Assembly: GCA_013214425.1 (NCBI GenBank)
Contig: JABSPN010000134.1
Span: 1-7,873 of the forward strand
DNA from: Flavobacteriaceae bacterium
Lineage (GTDB): Bacteria > Bacteroidota > Bacteroidia > Flavobacteriales > Flavobacteriaceae
Direction of reading: 5' to 3'
Length of the DNA stretch: 7,873 nucleotides
Position numbers and translations under genes: made by a program. How positions within the stretch are numbered: the first letter of the stretch is position 1; every line of letters begins with the position of its first letter. The notes below the pieces were generated by a model. That model worked only from the letters and a program-made list of their open reading frames with translations, searched no databases and was not told the DNA's origin. Below are positions 1 through 6,706 of the stretch, piece after piece.

Positions 1-450
1 CTGGATGAAATAGTAGATATGAGTTTGTCGTCTCAGGCAAAGGTAGTACTTGACTTACAAGAGAGTAGAGTGCAACGTGTGGGTAGTGATAAAGATATTA
101 AAGTAGATGTTCGTGTGGTAGCTGCTACTAATAAAGATTTGAAGAAAGAAATCGCTGAGGGTAGATTCAGAGAAGATTTATACCATAGATTGGCAGTAAT
201 CCTGATAAAAGTTCCTGCGCTAAATGATAGAAGAGATGACATTCCGTTATTAGTATCGCATTTCGCAAAGAAAATAGCAGGTGAACAAGGAATAACCGTA
301 AAAAACTTTTCAAATAAAGCGATTAAGCTACTTCAGGAGTACGACTGGACAGGTAACATTCGTGAGTTAAGAAACGTTGTAGAACGACTTATTATCTTAT
401 CTGGAACAGAGGTTACCGAAGAAGATGTAAAACTATTTGCGAGTAAGTAG
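1..450 (+). CDS. Sigma-54-dependent transcriptional activator (NtrC/AtoC family), C-terminal part, 5' end outside window
   Basis: This is the last 149 residues of an NtrC-family response regulator, an AAA+ ATPase that remodels sigma-54 RNA polymerase for open-complex formation. The frame is open from base 1, so the Met at 19-21 is internal and not the start. Visible are the end of Walker B (LDEIVDM), the sensor I stretch VDVRVVAATNKDL, the arginine-finger segment GRFREDLYHRL and the sensor II segment WTGNIRELRNVVER. The receiver domain, Walker A and the GAFTGA loop lie outside the window. The protein stops just after the AAA+ lid (TEEDVKLFASK) and has no Fis-type helix-turn-helix, as I recall for many Bacteroidota members of about 390 residues. 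Residues near Walker B are odd: V replaces the usual G in DEIGDM, and KVVLDLQE stands where KVLRALQE is expected. It is convergent with the amidase gene. Family assignment is secure; target genes are unknown. Confidence 0.93.
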   Translation: MDEIVDMSLSSQAKVVLDLQESRVQRVGSDKDIKVDVRVVAATNKDLKKEIAEGRFREDLYHRLAVILIKVPALNDRRDDIPLLVSHFAKKIAGEQGITVKNFSNKAIKLLQEYDWTGNIRELRNVVERLIILSGTEVTEEDVKLFASK

Positions 451-492
451 ATTTTAAACCGCATAACTGCAAAATGTAAAAGGTTTGTTATA

Positions 493-508
493 CTGAGCTT
501 GTCTAAGT
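493..508 (+). repeat. Short dispersed repeat, copy 1 (intergenic)
   Basis: CTGAGCTTGTCTAAGT matches 14 of 16 bases of TTGAGCTTGTCGAAGT at 7455-7470. The similarity extends a few bases on both sides, about 18 of 23 over 486-508 versus 7448-7470 plus the adjoining base. From memory, a core like TTCGACAAGCTCA occurs many times in flavobacterial intergenic DNA. That recollection is not tested here. The copy lies 43 bases past the stop of the sigma-54 activator. Confidence 0.45.
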
Positions 509-544
509 AAGGCACTCCCCTTTTTGTTTTATATATAAATTGAG

Positions 545-567
545 AAGAAATCTAGTTTAGATTCTTT
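545..567. terminator. Possible weak hairpin between convergent genes
   Basis: AAGAAATCTA and TAGATTCTTT pair around a GTT loop with one bulged A. The arrangement is roughly symmetrical, so it could end transcripts from either the activator or the amidase gene. The stem is AT-rich and has no long T-tract on the + strand after it, so this is only a candidate. The rest of the 451-606 gap holds a run of C then T (517-525) and the short repeat copy, and I see no gene in it. Confidence 0.25.
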
Positions 568-606
568 GCGTTTTCAGAATGACTTCATTCACCTAATACC
601 TAACAT

Positions 607-2994
607 TTAAAACTGCTGCCCTTTTCCAAGGTTAGGATAGCAAATGTTATTCACATCGGTAGTTTGTATTTGTCCATTCATATCTAAGTCAGCATTCGAA
701 TAACCAGCACCTCCTAGAAGTAATGTAATGGCGATGACATCTGCTGTCTGAGCTTGTCCGTTTTCATCAAAATCACCACCAATTAGGGTATATTCTCCAT
801 TGATATTAGTTAAAGCATTCACCCCTCCTAAAGTTATATTGGGATCGCTTGTAAAATCTATTGAATTAGGATTACTTGAAAGCGGAATTGCATTAGCGCT
901 CATAATGCCAATATGATTTCGATGACTTACAGTTACATAATAATTATCGTAAGGAACAGTAAAGGTTAGATTAGAAGTTCCATTAACATCTACAATGTCA
1001 CCGTCTCTTTGTAATAAAGCAGAGGTGCTCGTAATGATATTGGTATTATCTGCTGCATCTCTTAATTCAACCCAAACCCAATCTACAATGGCATTAGTTC
1101 CTGTTGTGTTTAGGATATTGGTATCGATTGTTAAAGCATCAGCGTAAGGCGATAATGTAGGTATGTATACTCCAGAACGTAAATCGTCATTCATTAATCC
1201 GTTGTCAGTCGGACTTGTAAAGGGACCTTCTAAAAATACATTAATACCAAGTTCTGAAAGTAATGGAGTAGGGCAAGTCACTACTAAATCATAAGCACTT
1301 CCACTGCCATCATCGGCATCTACAACAATATAATAAGTATGTCCAGCGACTGCTCCAGTAAAAGTAGCAGAGGAAGAGGCTACTGTTCCTAAACAATCAT
1401 TAGGGTCACAGCTTCCCAAAATATAAACATCTAATTCTCCTGTAAAGTTGCTAATCGCAGCTGTGATTGTGCCATTTCCTGGTGAAACAATTGTGTGTAC
1501 ACGCTCTGGGCCAGTTTCTGTCCAGGAATTACAAGCATAACTTCCTATATGTGAAATATCGGAAGAACTCGTTCCGTTATAAGGAACTCCACAAGTTAGT
1601 GTTATGGGATTACTACAATCTAACTGGGGTTCAGTGACAGTAATTGGAATACAGGATATATTATTTACTTCATCACTTTCAGAAATAACATTGGTGGCAT
1701 CACTAAATAAAAGAATATTATAGTTTCCTGCACTAGTGCCTTCTGGAATTGTAACTGAATTAACAATAGTATCCGAAGTATTTGAAGCGTTTAAACTTGA
1801 AAATATTTGGTTGTCTAACAATATATCAGAACCATCTAGGACACAATCTGTAGATAAATAATAATAGACATATGAATTCGGAACATTAGAAGCAGTTCCG
1901 GAGTAATTTTGAGTACAATTAATAGTTAGATCATATGTTGGAGCAATTGTGTTCAGATCACTTGAAATATTGTTAAGATAAATATCTTCATTGGGACAAG
2001 TAACCAATAAATCATAAGCACTTCCGCTGCCATCATCAGCATCTACAATAATATAATACGTTTGTCCAGCAATAGCATCAGCATAGGTGGCTGAAGATGA
2101 AGAAACGGTTCCCAAACAATCATTTGGGTTACAACTTCCTAAAATATACACATCTAAATCTCCTGTAAAATTACTAATAGTTGCTGTAAGCACTCCACTT
2201 GAAGTAGGACTAATAGTATGCACTCGTTCAGGGCCAGTTTCTGTCCAGTTATTACAGCCGTAGGCATCAACATTAGATGGATTGGTAGCACTACTTCCAT
2301 TATAAACTGTGTCACAAGTTAATACGATTGGATTGCCGCAATCTAATTCTGAGCAAGTTGTGATACCTAAGTCGTTTTGTAAAGCGACTAAATAGGCCAA
2401 AGCAAATTGATTTCGCCAACCGTCATCTTGTAGTTTAGTAGCATCGGCAGAGTCAACAAAACCAATTTCGCTGAGAGTTCCTACAGCATTTGTTGGACTT
2501 AATACGCCTAAATGGAAATTTAAATAAGAAAAATCTTCTACAACTCTTCTGTAATTCCATTCACCATAATCAACCATTTGTGTTTGTACTTCCGTAGCAA
2601 AATCCTCACAGGCAATATTAGATGAGGGACTGTTATCACACCAAAATGTTTCGGTACCAGTTCCGCCACCTGCATTACAGTGAATACTTAAAAAACGATC
2701 GGCTCCCCAGCTATTTGACATAGCAGCCCTTTGAGACAAACTTGGGAAATCTCCACAAGCATTAGATGTTCTGGTTAAGTATGTAGTAACTGTTGGACAA
2801 GCTTGTAGTAAAGCGGTTAATTTATTGCCGACATCCATAGCGGTTAAAATTTCAATATCACTTCTTACTGCTGAAGTACAGTTTTGTGTACAGTCATTAC
2901 AATATCCATGTCCAGGGTCTAAAACGATCACCTGACTATAACCATTGTATAATGAAAAGAAAGTAAAAAGCGCTATATAAAGTTTTAATCTCAT
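607..2994 (-). CDS. Secreted N-acetylmuramoyl-L-alanine amidase (Amidase_3) with PPC, CARDB-like and dockerin-like domains
   Basis: This 795-residue exported zinc amidase is predicted to cut the MurNAc-L-Ala bond of peptidoglycan. Residues 1-20 form a signal peptide (cut near GYS/Q). Residues 21-210 are the Amidase_3 domain: DPGHG (His29), Glu48 aligned with the family's second zinc ligand, SIHCNA (His105) and the catalytic Glu176 in SEIGF. Two PPC-like domains follow (about 217-334 and 458-575), separated by a CARDB-like domain (335-455, with SDATNVISESDEVNN). A beta-rich module with VDWVWVELRD spans 580-735. Two dockerin-like calcium loops follow, DFDENGQAQTAD (741-752) and DLDMNGQIQTTD (769-780), and the protein ends KGQQF. 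No ordinary type IX sorting domain is evident. The start ATG overlaps the stop of the lipoprotein gene by 4 bp (ATGA), so the two are probably coupled. Many Cys pairs (CNDCTQNC) suit an extracellular protein. Whether it remodels its own wall or attacks other cells is not shown. Confidence 0.92.
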   Translation of the reverse strand: MRLKLYIALFTFFSLYNGYSQVIVLDPGHGYCNDCTQNCTSAVRSDIEILTAMDVGNKLTALLQACPTVTTYLTRTSNACGDFPSLSQRAAMSNSWGADRFLSIHCNAGGGTGTETFWCDNSPSSNIACEDFATEVQTQMVDYGEWNYRRVVEDFSYLNFHLGVLSPTNAVGTLSEIGFVDSADATKLQDDGWRNQFALAYLVALQNDLGITTCSELDCGNPIVLTCDTVYNGSSATNPSNVDAYGCNNWTETGPERVHTISPTSSGVLTATISNFTGDLDVYILGSCNPNDCLGTVSSSSATYADAIAGQTYYIIVDADDGSGSAYDLLVTCPNEDIYLNNISSDLNTIAPTYDLTINCTQNYSGTASNVPNSYVYYYLSTDCVLDGSDILLDNQIFSSLNASNTSDTIVNSVTIPEGTSAGNYNILLFSDATNVISESDEVNNISCIPITVTEPQLDCSNPITLTCGVPYNGTSSSDISHIGSYACNSWTETGPERVHTIVSPGNGTITAAISNFTGELDVYILGSCDPNDCLGTVASSSATFTGAVAGHTYYIVVDADDGSGSAYDLVVTCPTPLLSELGINVFLEGPFTSPTDNGLMNDDLRSGVYIPTLSPYADALTIDTNILNTTGTNAIVDWVWVELRDAADNTNIITSTSALLQRDGDIVDVNGTSNLTFTVPYDNYYVTVSHRNHIGIMSANAIPLSSNPNSIDFTSDPNITLGGVNALTNINGEYTLIGGDFDENGQAQTADVIAITLLLGGAGYSNADLDMNGQIQTTDVNNICYPNLGKGQQF
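1273..1620 (-). repeat. PPC-domain coding repeat, copy 2 of 2 within the amidase gene
   Basis: This stretch encodes residues about 459-574 and matches residues about 218-333 of the same protein (bases 1996-2343). Both have DC.NPI.LTC near the start, then WTETGPERVHTI, ISNFTG.LDVYILGSC, PNDCLGTV and DADDGSGSAYDL. The nucleotide match is also strong, for example the shared GGGCCAGTTTCTGTCCAG. This points to an internal duplication or gene conversion. Confidence 0.85.
1996..2343 (-). repeat. PPC-domain coding repeat, copy 1 of 2 within the amidase gene
   Basis: This is the partner of 1273-1620, lying directly after the catalytic domain. PPC (pre-peptidase C-terminal) domains are beta-sandwiches found at the ends of secreted enzymes. 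Conserved Cys residues (about 4-5 per copy) are kept in both copies and could form disulfides. The CARDB-like domain lies between the copies, so the duplication is not a simple tandem. Confidence 0.85.
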
Positions 2995-3902
2995 TTAATG
3001 AATGCTTCAATATTTTTAGAAAAAATCCCATTTCTTTCTTCATCTCTGAAAACAACTTTTTTAGTGCCTTCAAAAGAAGGCCAGGTCTCTATTTGATCTG
3101 GAGTATCAGTAATTTGAACAGTTTCTTTTTCAAGATGAAACAAATATAATTCTGAACCTGTAATGCTATGTCCGTCTACAGAGCTGTCTTTGAATCCAAT
3201 AATATATTGACTATTTGGATGCCATCCAGTAGCGATTCCTTCTCCTAGTTTTCTGAGAAACTTTCCTTCAGTAGTGAACAAATAAATTGATGGTCCTTTG
3301 TGAGCAATCAAATATTGGTTATTTGGAGCCACTTCAATATTATAATAATTTCCAGGTTCCTTAGAAATATCCCAAACTTTATTGTCATACTTTGCCTTAA
3401 CAGCTAATGTCTTATTATCCAGATAATAGATTGTATCGGTAATGGCCATTGCTTTGATACTAACTAACCTTGGAAGATCGGGTATGATTTCTCGTTCTAA
3501 TGTTTTGGTGTTAAAGCTAACTATTTGAGTTCTATAATCTTTTGTTCTTTCCTTAAAAAGAATACTATTGCCATCCTTAGACCAGGCAAAATCATTCCCA
3601 ATGTTTTTTGTTTCGGTAATTAATTTTGGTGGCGTATCAGCACCATCTTTATAGATATATAACTTATCTCCACCTAGATCACTTAAGACAAAATCGGAGT
3701 TCAGTTTATTAGCCAAAGGTTTAGAGTATTCTCCTAGGATAGCAAGTTCTTTTGTTGGTGTTAATTTCTCCTGATTAGTACTGATGTCTTCAACAATCTC
3801 TTTTTCTTTAGAAATAGGATTATTTGGAGTTGTAGAGGTATTCTCATTTTTACATGAGAATAACATCATTAAAGTAAAAAGAACCACTGAGAATCTAATC
3901 AT
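2991..3902 (-). CDS. Predicted lipoprotein with TolB/PD40-like beta-propeller repeats, function unknown
   Basis: This 303-residue protein begins with a short signal sequence and the lipobox LFSC, so Cys17 should be lipidated and the protein held in the envelope, probably at the outer membrane. After a low-complexity linker rich in T, N, K and E (about 18-55) come repeated blades of PD40/WD40-like type, for example FAWSKDGNSILFKE, VAPNNQYLIAHK, WHPNSQYIIGFKD and WPSFEGTKKVVFRDE. Such propellers usually bind proteins or ligands, and no catalytic motif is visible. The stop TGA overlaps the amidase ATG, so the two genes should be translated together; a role in anchoring or controlling the amidase is only inference. 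The start ATG at 3902 is preceded by AT-rich sequence with no Shine-Dalgarno motif, as is common in Bacteroidota. The family is not recognised beyond the fold. Confidence 0.85.
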   Translation of the reverse strand: MIRFSVVLFTLMMLFSCKNENTSTTPNNPISKEKEIVEDISTNQEKLTPTKELAILGEYSKPLANKLNSDFVLSDLGGDKLYIYKDGADTPPKLITETKNIGNDFAWSKDGNSILFKERTKDYRTQIVSFNTKTLEREIIPDLPRLVSIKAMAITDTIYYLDNKTLAVKAKYDNKVWDISKEPGNYYNIEVAPNNQYLIAHKGPSIYLFTTEGKFLRKLGEGIATGWHPNSQYIIGFKDSSVDGHSITGSELYLFHLEKETVQITDTPDQIETWPSFEGTKKVVFRDEERNGIFSKNIEAFIK

Positions 3903-3925
3903 AACTTTAATTAAAATTTAAACCA

Positions 3926-4785
3926 TCAAAATACGATTTTTTTGCGATTCGTTAAAAACTGCTCACCTTTATCTCCATTTGGATAGGCTATGGTATTCAA
4001 CACTAAAGTTGGTATTAGTACATTTATGTGCAGATCCCCGTCAGAATATCCTACACCTCATAGTAAAACAACGACGGTATTGATATCGGCTGTTTATATT
4101 TATCCCTTTCCATCAAAATCACCACGAATCATCGTATTGACTCCGTTGGTGTGAACTATAGCATTCGCTCCTCCCAGAATAAGGTTGACATCATTTGTCA
4201 AATCAATAAGAGGTGTTATCGCTGATATAATACTTGTATTAGCAGTTGTAACACCTAAATGATTTCTGTGATTTACAGCGATATAGTAATTGGCTCCTGA
4301 TAATTCAAAAAAAGTAATGACACGACATTATGAGCAACTAGATCTCCATCACTATTACCTGTTCCTGAAGCACCTCCTGTATTGAATAGATTTCTTTGAC
4401 AGGTTAGTATGTCGGTATATGGAGAGCTAGTCGATAAATAGCCTCAAGATCTTAAGTCATCTTTCATGATGGTACCTAGAATACCATTTATCTCATCTTC
4501 TAGCGCTATTTTTATATCCAATATACTGTGTGTAACACAATCCAAACTATAGGAGGCCTCCGCATCTTTAAACTAGTTAGGTTTTAAATGGCTGCAGCAC
4601 CATCGTCTACTTGGATACAGGTTAATCCTGAATTATTAGTAGCGTTCATCTTCCTTTTTAAGTAGGGTGCATTTTCAAAATTCAGATCGGGTATAGCAGT
4701 ATATTGTGCTTGTACGCAATAGGTAATGCATACACTAGATAAGGTATACTCGTTTTATAATTAGGTAGTTTTACAACGATACAGA
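3926..4785 (-). pseudogene. Relic of a secreted leucine-rich-repeat protein sharing the amidase's C-terminal module
   Basis: No intact gene is present, but protein traces run down the - strand in order. First is a signal-peptide-like end and mature start, CVQAQ then YTAIPDLNFENA (about 4675-4715), typical of Bacteroidota LRR surface proteins. Next is NATNNSGLTCIQVDDGAAA, the usual end of such repeats, so most of the LRR region is missing. Then come KDAEASYSLDC, a shared-module stretch with MKDDLRS then a stop (TGA 4444-4446) and SPYTDIL, and about 30 residues lost where the amidase has VDWVWVELRD. A frameshift follows at the A7 run 4307-4313, then YYIAVNHRNHLGV and LGGANAI. Last is a dockerin-like tail with stops at 4100-4102, 4094-4096 and 4058-4060, two of them apparent CAA-to-TAA changes. 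The end NTIAYPNGDKGEQF has lost its stop by one extra base and runs to TGA 3926-3928. It parallels amidase residues about 585-795. Confidence 0.85.
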
Positions 4786-4790
4786 GTAAA

Positions 4791-4817
4791 AAAGAGCCTT
4801 GTTTTTTGAGGCTCTTT
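4791..4817 (-). terminator. Rho-independent terminator of purL
   Basis: Nine bases, AAAGAGCCT (4791-4799), pair perfectly with AGGCTCTTT (4809-4817) around a 9-base loop. Read on the - strand, the stem starts 12 bases after the purL stop and ends in a six-T run (three of them in the stem). On the + strand the trailing T-run is shorter, so the - strand is the likely working direction. It separates purL from the relic and the lipoprotein-amidase unit. Confidence 0.85.
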
Positions 4818-4828
4818 CTAATTTATGA

Positions 4829-6703
4829 TTAATTGTTTTCAATCCATTTTCTAGCGTTCACAAAGGCTTCCAGCCAAGGAGAAACTTCATCTTTTCTTCC
4901 CTTAGGGTAATTGGCCCAGTTCCATTGGAAAGTAGAACGTTCTATGTGAGGCATCATCACTAAATGTCTTCCAGTTGTGTCACATAGCATAGCTGTGTTA
5001 AAGTCAGAGCCATTTGGATTAGCAGGATATCCATCATATCCGTATTTAGCTACAATGTTGTAATTTTCTTCGGAAAGTGGTAAGTCAAATTTACCTTCTC
5101 CATGAGAAATCCATACCCCTAAAGTACTACCAGCTAATGAACTTAACATCACAGAATTGTTCTCCTGAATTTTTACCGATGTAAAGTTACTTTCGTGTTT
5201 CTTAGAATCATTGTGAACCATTTTACCATGTTTGTCATGATCAGGATTAATCACTTCTAATTCCATAAATAACTGACAACCATTACAGATCCCAACAGAT
5301 AATGTATCTTCTCTTTTAAAGAAATTCTTAAGTGCAGTATTGGCTTTTTCATTGTATAAGAAAGCCCCTGCCCATCCTTTGGCAGATCCTAGTACATCTG
5401 AATTAGAGAATCCACCAACAGCTCCAATAAATTGAATGTCTTCTAATGTTTCACGACCAGAGATTAGGTCGGTCATATGAACATCCTTTACATCAAAACC
5501 AGCCAGGTACATGGCATTGGCCATTTCTCTTTCAGAGTTTGATCCCTTTTCACGAATAATAGCTGCTTTTGGTTTCTCGCCTGTGTTCGAAATGACAGGC
5601 AGTTTACCTGTGAAATGCGAAGGGAAGTTAAAATCTAAAGCTTGATATTTATAATTGATAAAACGTTCTTCGGCTTTATTGTTAGCACATTGTTTAGCGT
5701 CTAATAGGGCAGAAGTACGATACCAGGTGTCTCTTAATTCATCAATAGTAAAGTTAAAAGAGTCGCTTCCATTTGAAATCTGAAGTTCATTACCTTCCGT
5801 AGCAGTTCCAATCTTTGCAAAAGGAACTCCAGTTGCAGTCAAGGTAGTGCTTAAATCTTCGCCTTTTGCAGCTTGTACTACAATAGCGATATTTTCAGCA
5901 AAAAGGAGTTTTACAGAGTCATTTTCATTTAATTCAGAGAGATCAAGTTTTGCACTTAAATTCATATCAGCAAAACACAGTTCTAATAAAGAAGTAATTA
6001 AACCTCCTGAACCAATATCGTGTCCGGCTACAATTTTATCAGACTTGATTAACTCCTGAATGGCATTAAAAGTGTTCTTAAATACTGCTGAATCACCAAT
6101 AGTTGGCGCTTCATTTCCAATTTTATTATTGACTTGAGCAAATGAAGAACCTCCTAGTTTAAAACTATCTTGCGATAAGTTGATATAATAGATATCTCCT
6201 TCATCTTTTTCTAAAACGGGCTCAACAATTCTATTGATATCTGTACAATTTGCTGCAGCAGAAATAATAACTGTTCCCGGAGAAATAACCTCTTCGCCGT
6301 TCTTGTATTTCTGTTTCATGGAAAGGGAATCTTTTCCAGTTGGAACATTGATTCCTAATTCACAGGCAAAATCTGAAACTGCTTGAACCGCTTCATATAA
6401 ACGTGCATCTTCACCTTCGTTTTTACAAGGCCACATCCAGTTGGCAGAAAGTGAAATATTTTTGATTCCTTCTTTTAAAGGAGCAAATATGATATTAGAA
6501 AGTGCTTCACCAATAGCATGTCTACTTCCAGCTTTTGCATTGATTAAGGCGGCTACTGGAGCATGACCCACAGAGGTTGCGATACCTTCTGTGCTTCTGT
6601 AATCTAAAGCCATTACTCCCATATTGTTTAATGGAAGTTGTAAAGGTCCGGCACATTGTTGTTTTGCAACACGTCCGCCAACACATCGATCAACTTTGTT
6701 GGT
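4829..6703 (-). CDS. purL: Phosphoribosylformylglycinamidine synthase (PurL), C-terminal part after an in-frame stop
   Basis: This is the second part of large-type PurL, which converts FGAR, glutamine and ATP to FGAM in purine synthesis in the cytoplasm. It is in the same frame as the segment at 6704-7873. The codons 6623-6703 still read as PurL (TNKVDRCVGGRVAKQQ), so the ATG at 6620-6622 is an internal Met and not a real start. Counting from that Met, it has GHAPVAAL (19-26), the second synthetase half with LSANWMWP and PTGKDSLSMK, then a class I glutamine amidotransferase domain from about residue 350. That domain has the nucleophile Cys446 in GICNGCQ and the His559/Glu561 pair in PHIER. 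All key residues are kept and the C-terminus (RKWIENN) is natural, so nothing here looks decayed. If the stop is real, this half has no evident start signal of its own. Confidence 0.93.
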   Translation of the reverse strand, partial: TNKVDRCVGGRVAKQQCAGPLQLPLNNMGVMALDYRSTEGIATSVGHAPVAALINAKAGSRHAIGEALSNIIFAPLKEGIKNISLSANWMWPCKNEGEDARLYEAVQAVSDFACELGINVPTGKDSLSMKQKYKNGEEVISPGTVIISAAANCTDINRIVEPVLEKDEGDIYYINLSQDSFKLGGSSFAQVNNKIGNEAPTIGDSAVFKNTFNAIQELIKSDKIVAGHDIGSGGLITSLLELCFADMNLSAKLDLSELNENDSVKLLFAENIAIVVQAAKGEDLSTTLTATGVPFAKIGTATEGNELQISNGSDSFNFTIDELRDTWYRTSALLDAKQCANNKAEERFINYKYQALDFNFPSHFTGKLPVISNTGEKPKAAIIREKGSNSEREMANAMYLAGFDVKDVHMTDLISGRETLEDIQFIGAVGGFSNSDVLGSAKGWAGAFLYNEKANTALKNFFKREDTLSVGICNGCQLFMELEVINPDHDKHGKMVHNDSKKHESNFTSVKIQENNSVMLSSLAGSTLGVWISHGEGKFDLPLSEENYNIVAKYGYDGYPANPNGSDFNTAMLCDTTGRHLVMMPHIERSTFQWNWANYPKGRKDEVSPWLEAFVNARKWIENN

Positions 6704-6706
6704 TTA
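6704..6706 (-). other. In-frame nonsense codon (TAA) inside purL
   Basis: Both flanks translate as conserved PurL in one frame. Only this codon breaks it. A change of + strand base 6705 from A to T (TTA to TAA on the coding strand) is enough. There is no frameshift or other stop in the 1,015 codons visible, so sequencing error, a very recent mutation and a suppressed stop all remain open. Confidence 0.9.

Noticed and set aside
33..242. Open frame on the - strand across the activator gene
   Set aside because: The + strand codes for clear AAA+ motifs over the whole stretch.
511..526. GGCACTCCCCTTTTTG resembles a sigma-54 -24/-12 promoter near the activator gene
   Set aside because: The GC doublet expected ten bases after GG is missing, and the site points toward the end of a convergent gene.
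3928..3934. TATTTTG on the - strand, 24-30 bases before the lipoprotein ATG, resembles a Bacteroidota -7 element
   Set aside because: It is one base short of TAnnTTTG and has no TTG at the -33 spacing; the area is AT-rich enough for this to be chance.
3950..4785. A regulatory RNA or ordinary intergenic region between purL and the lipoprotein gene
   Set aside because: Ordered protein similarity to the amidase tail and to LRR-protein ends explains the stretch as a pseudogene.
5847..6059. Open frame on the + strand opposite purL
   Set aside because: It lies wholly across conserved PurL coding sequence and its protein has no recognisable pattern.
6620..6622. ATG as a true start for a separate C-terminal purL gene
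   Set aside because: The 27 codons before it still encode conserved PurL residues, and no ribosome-binding or promoter sequence is seen.
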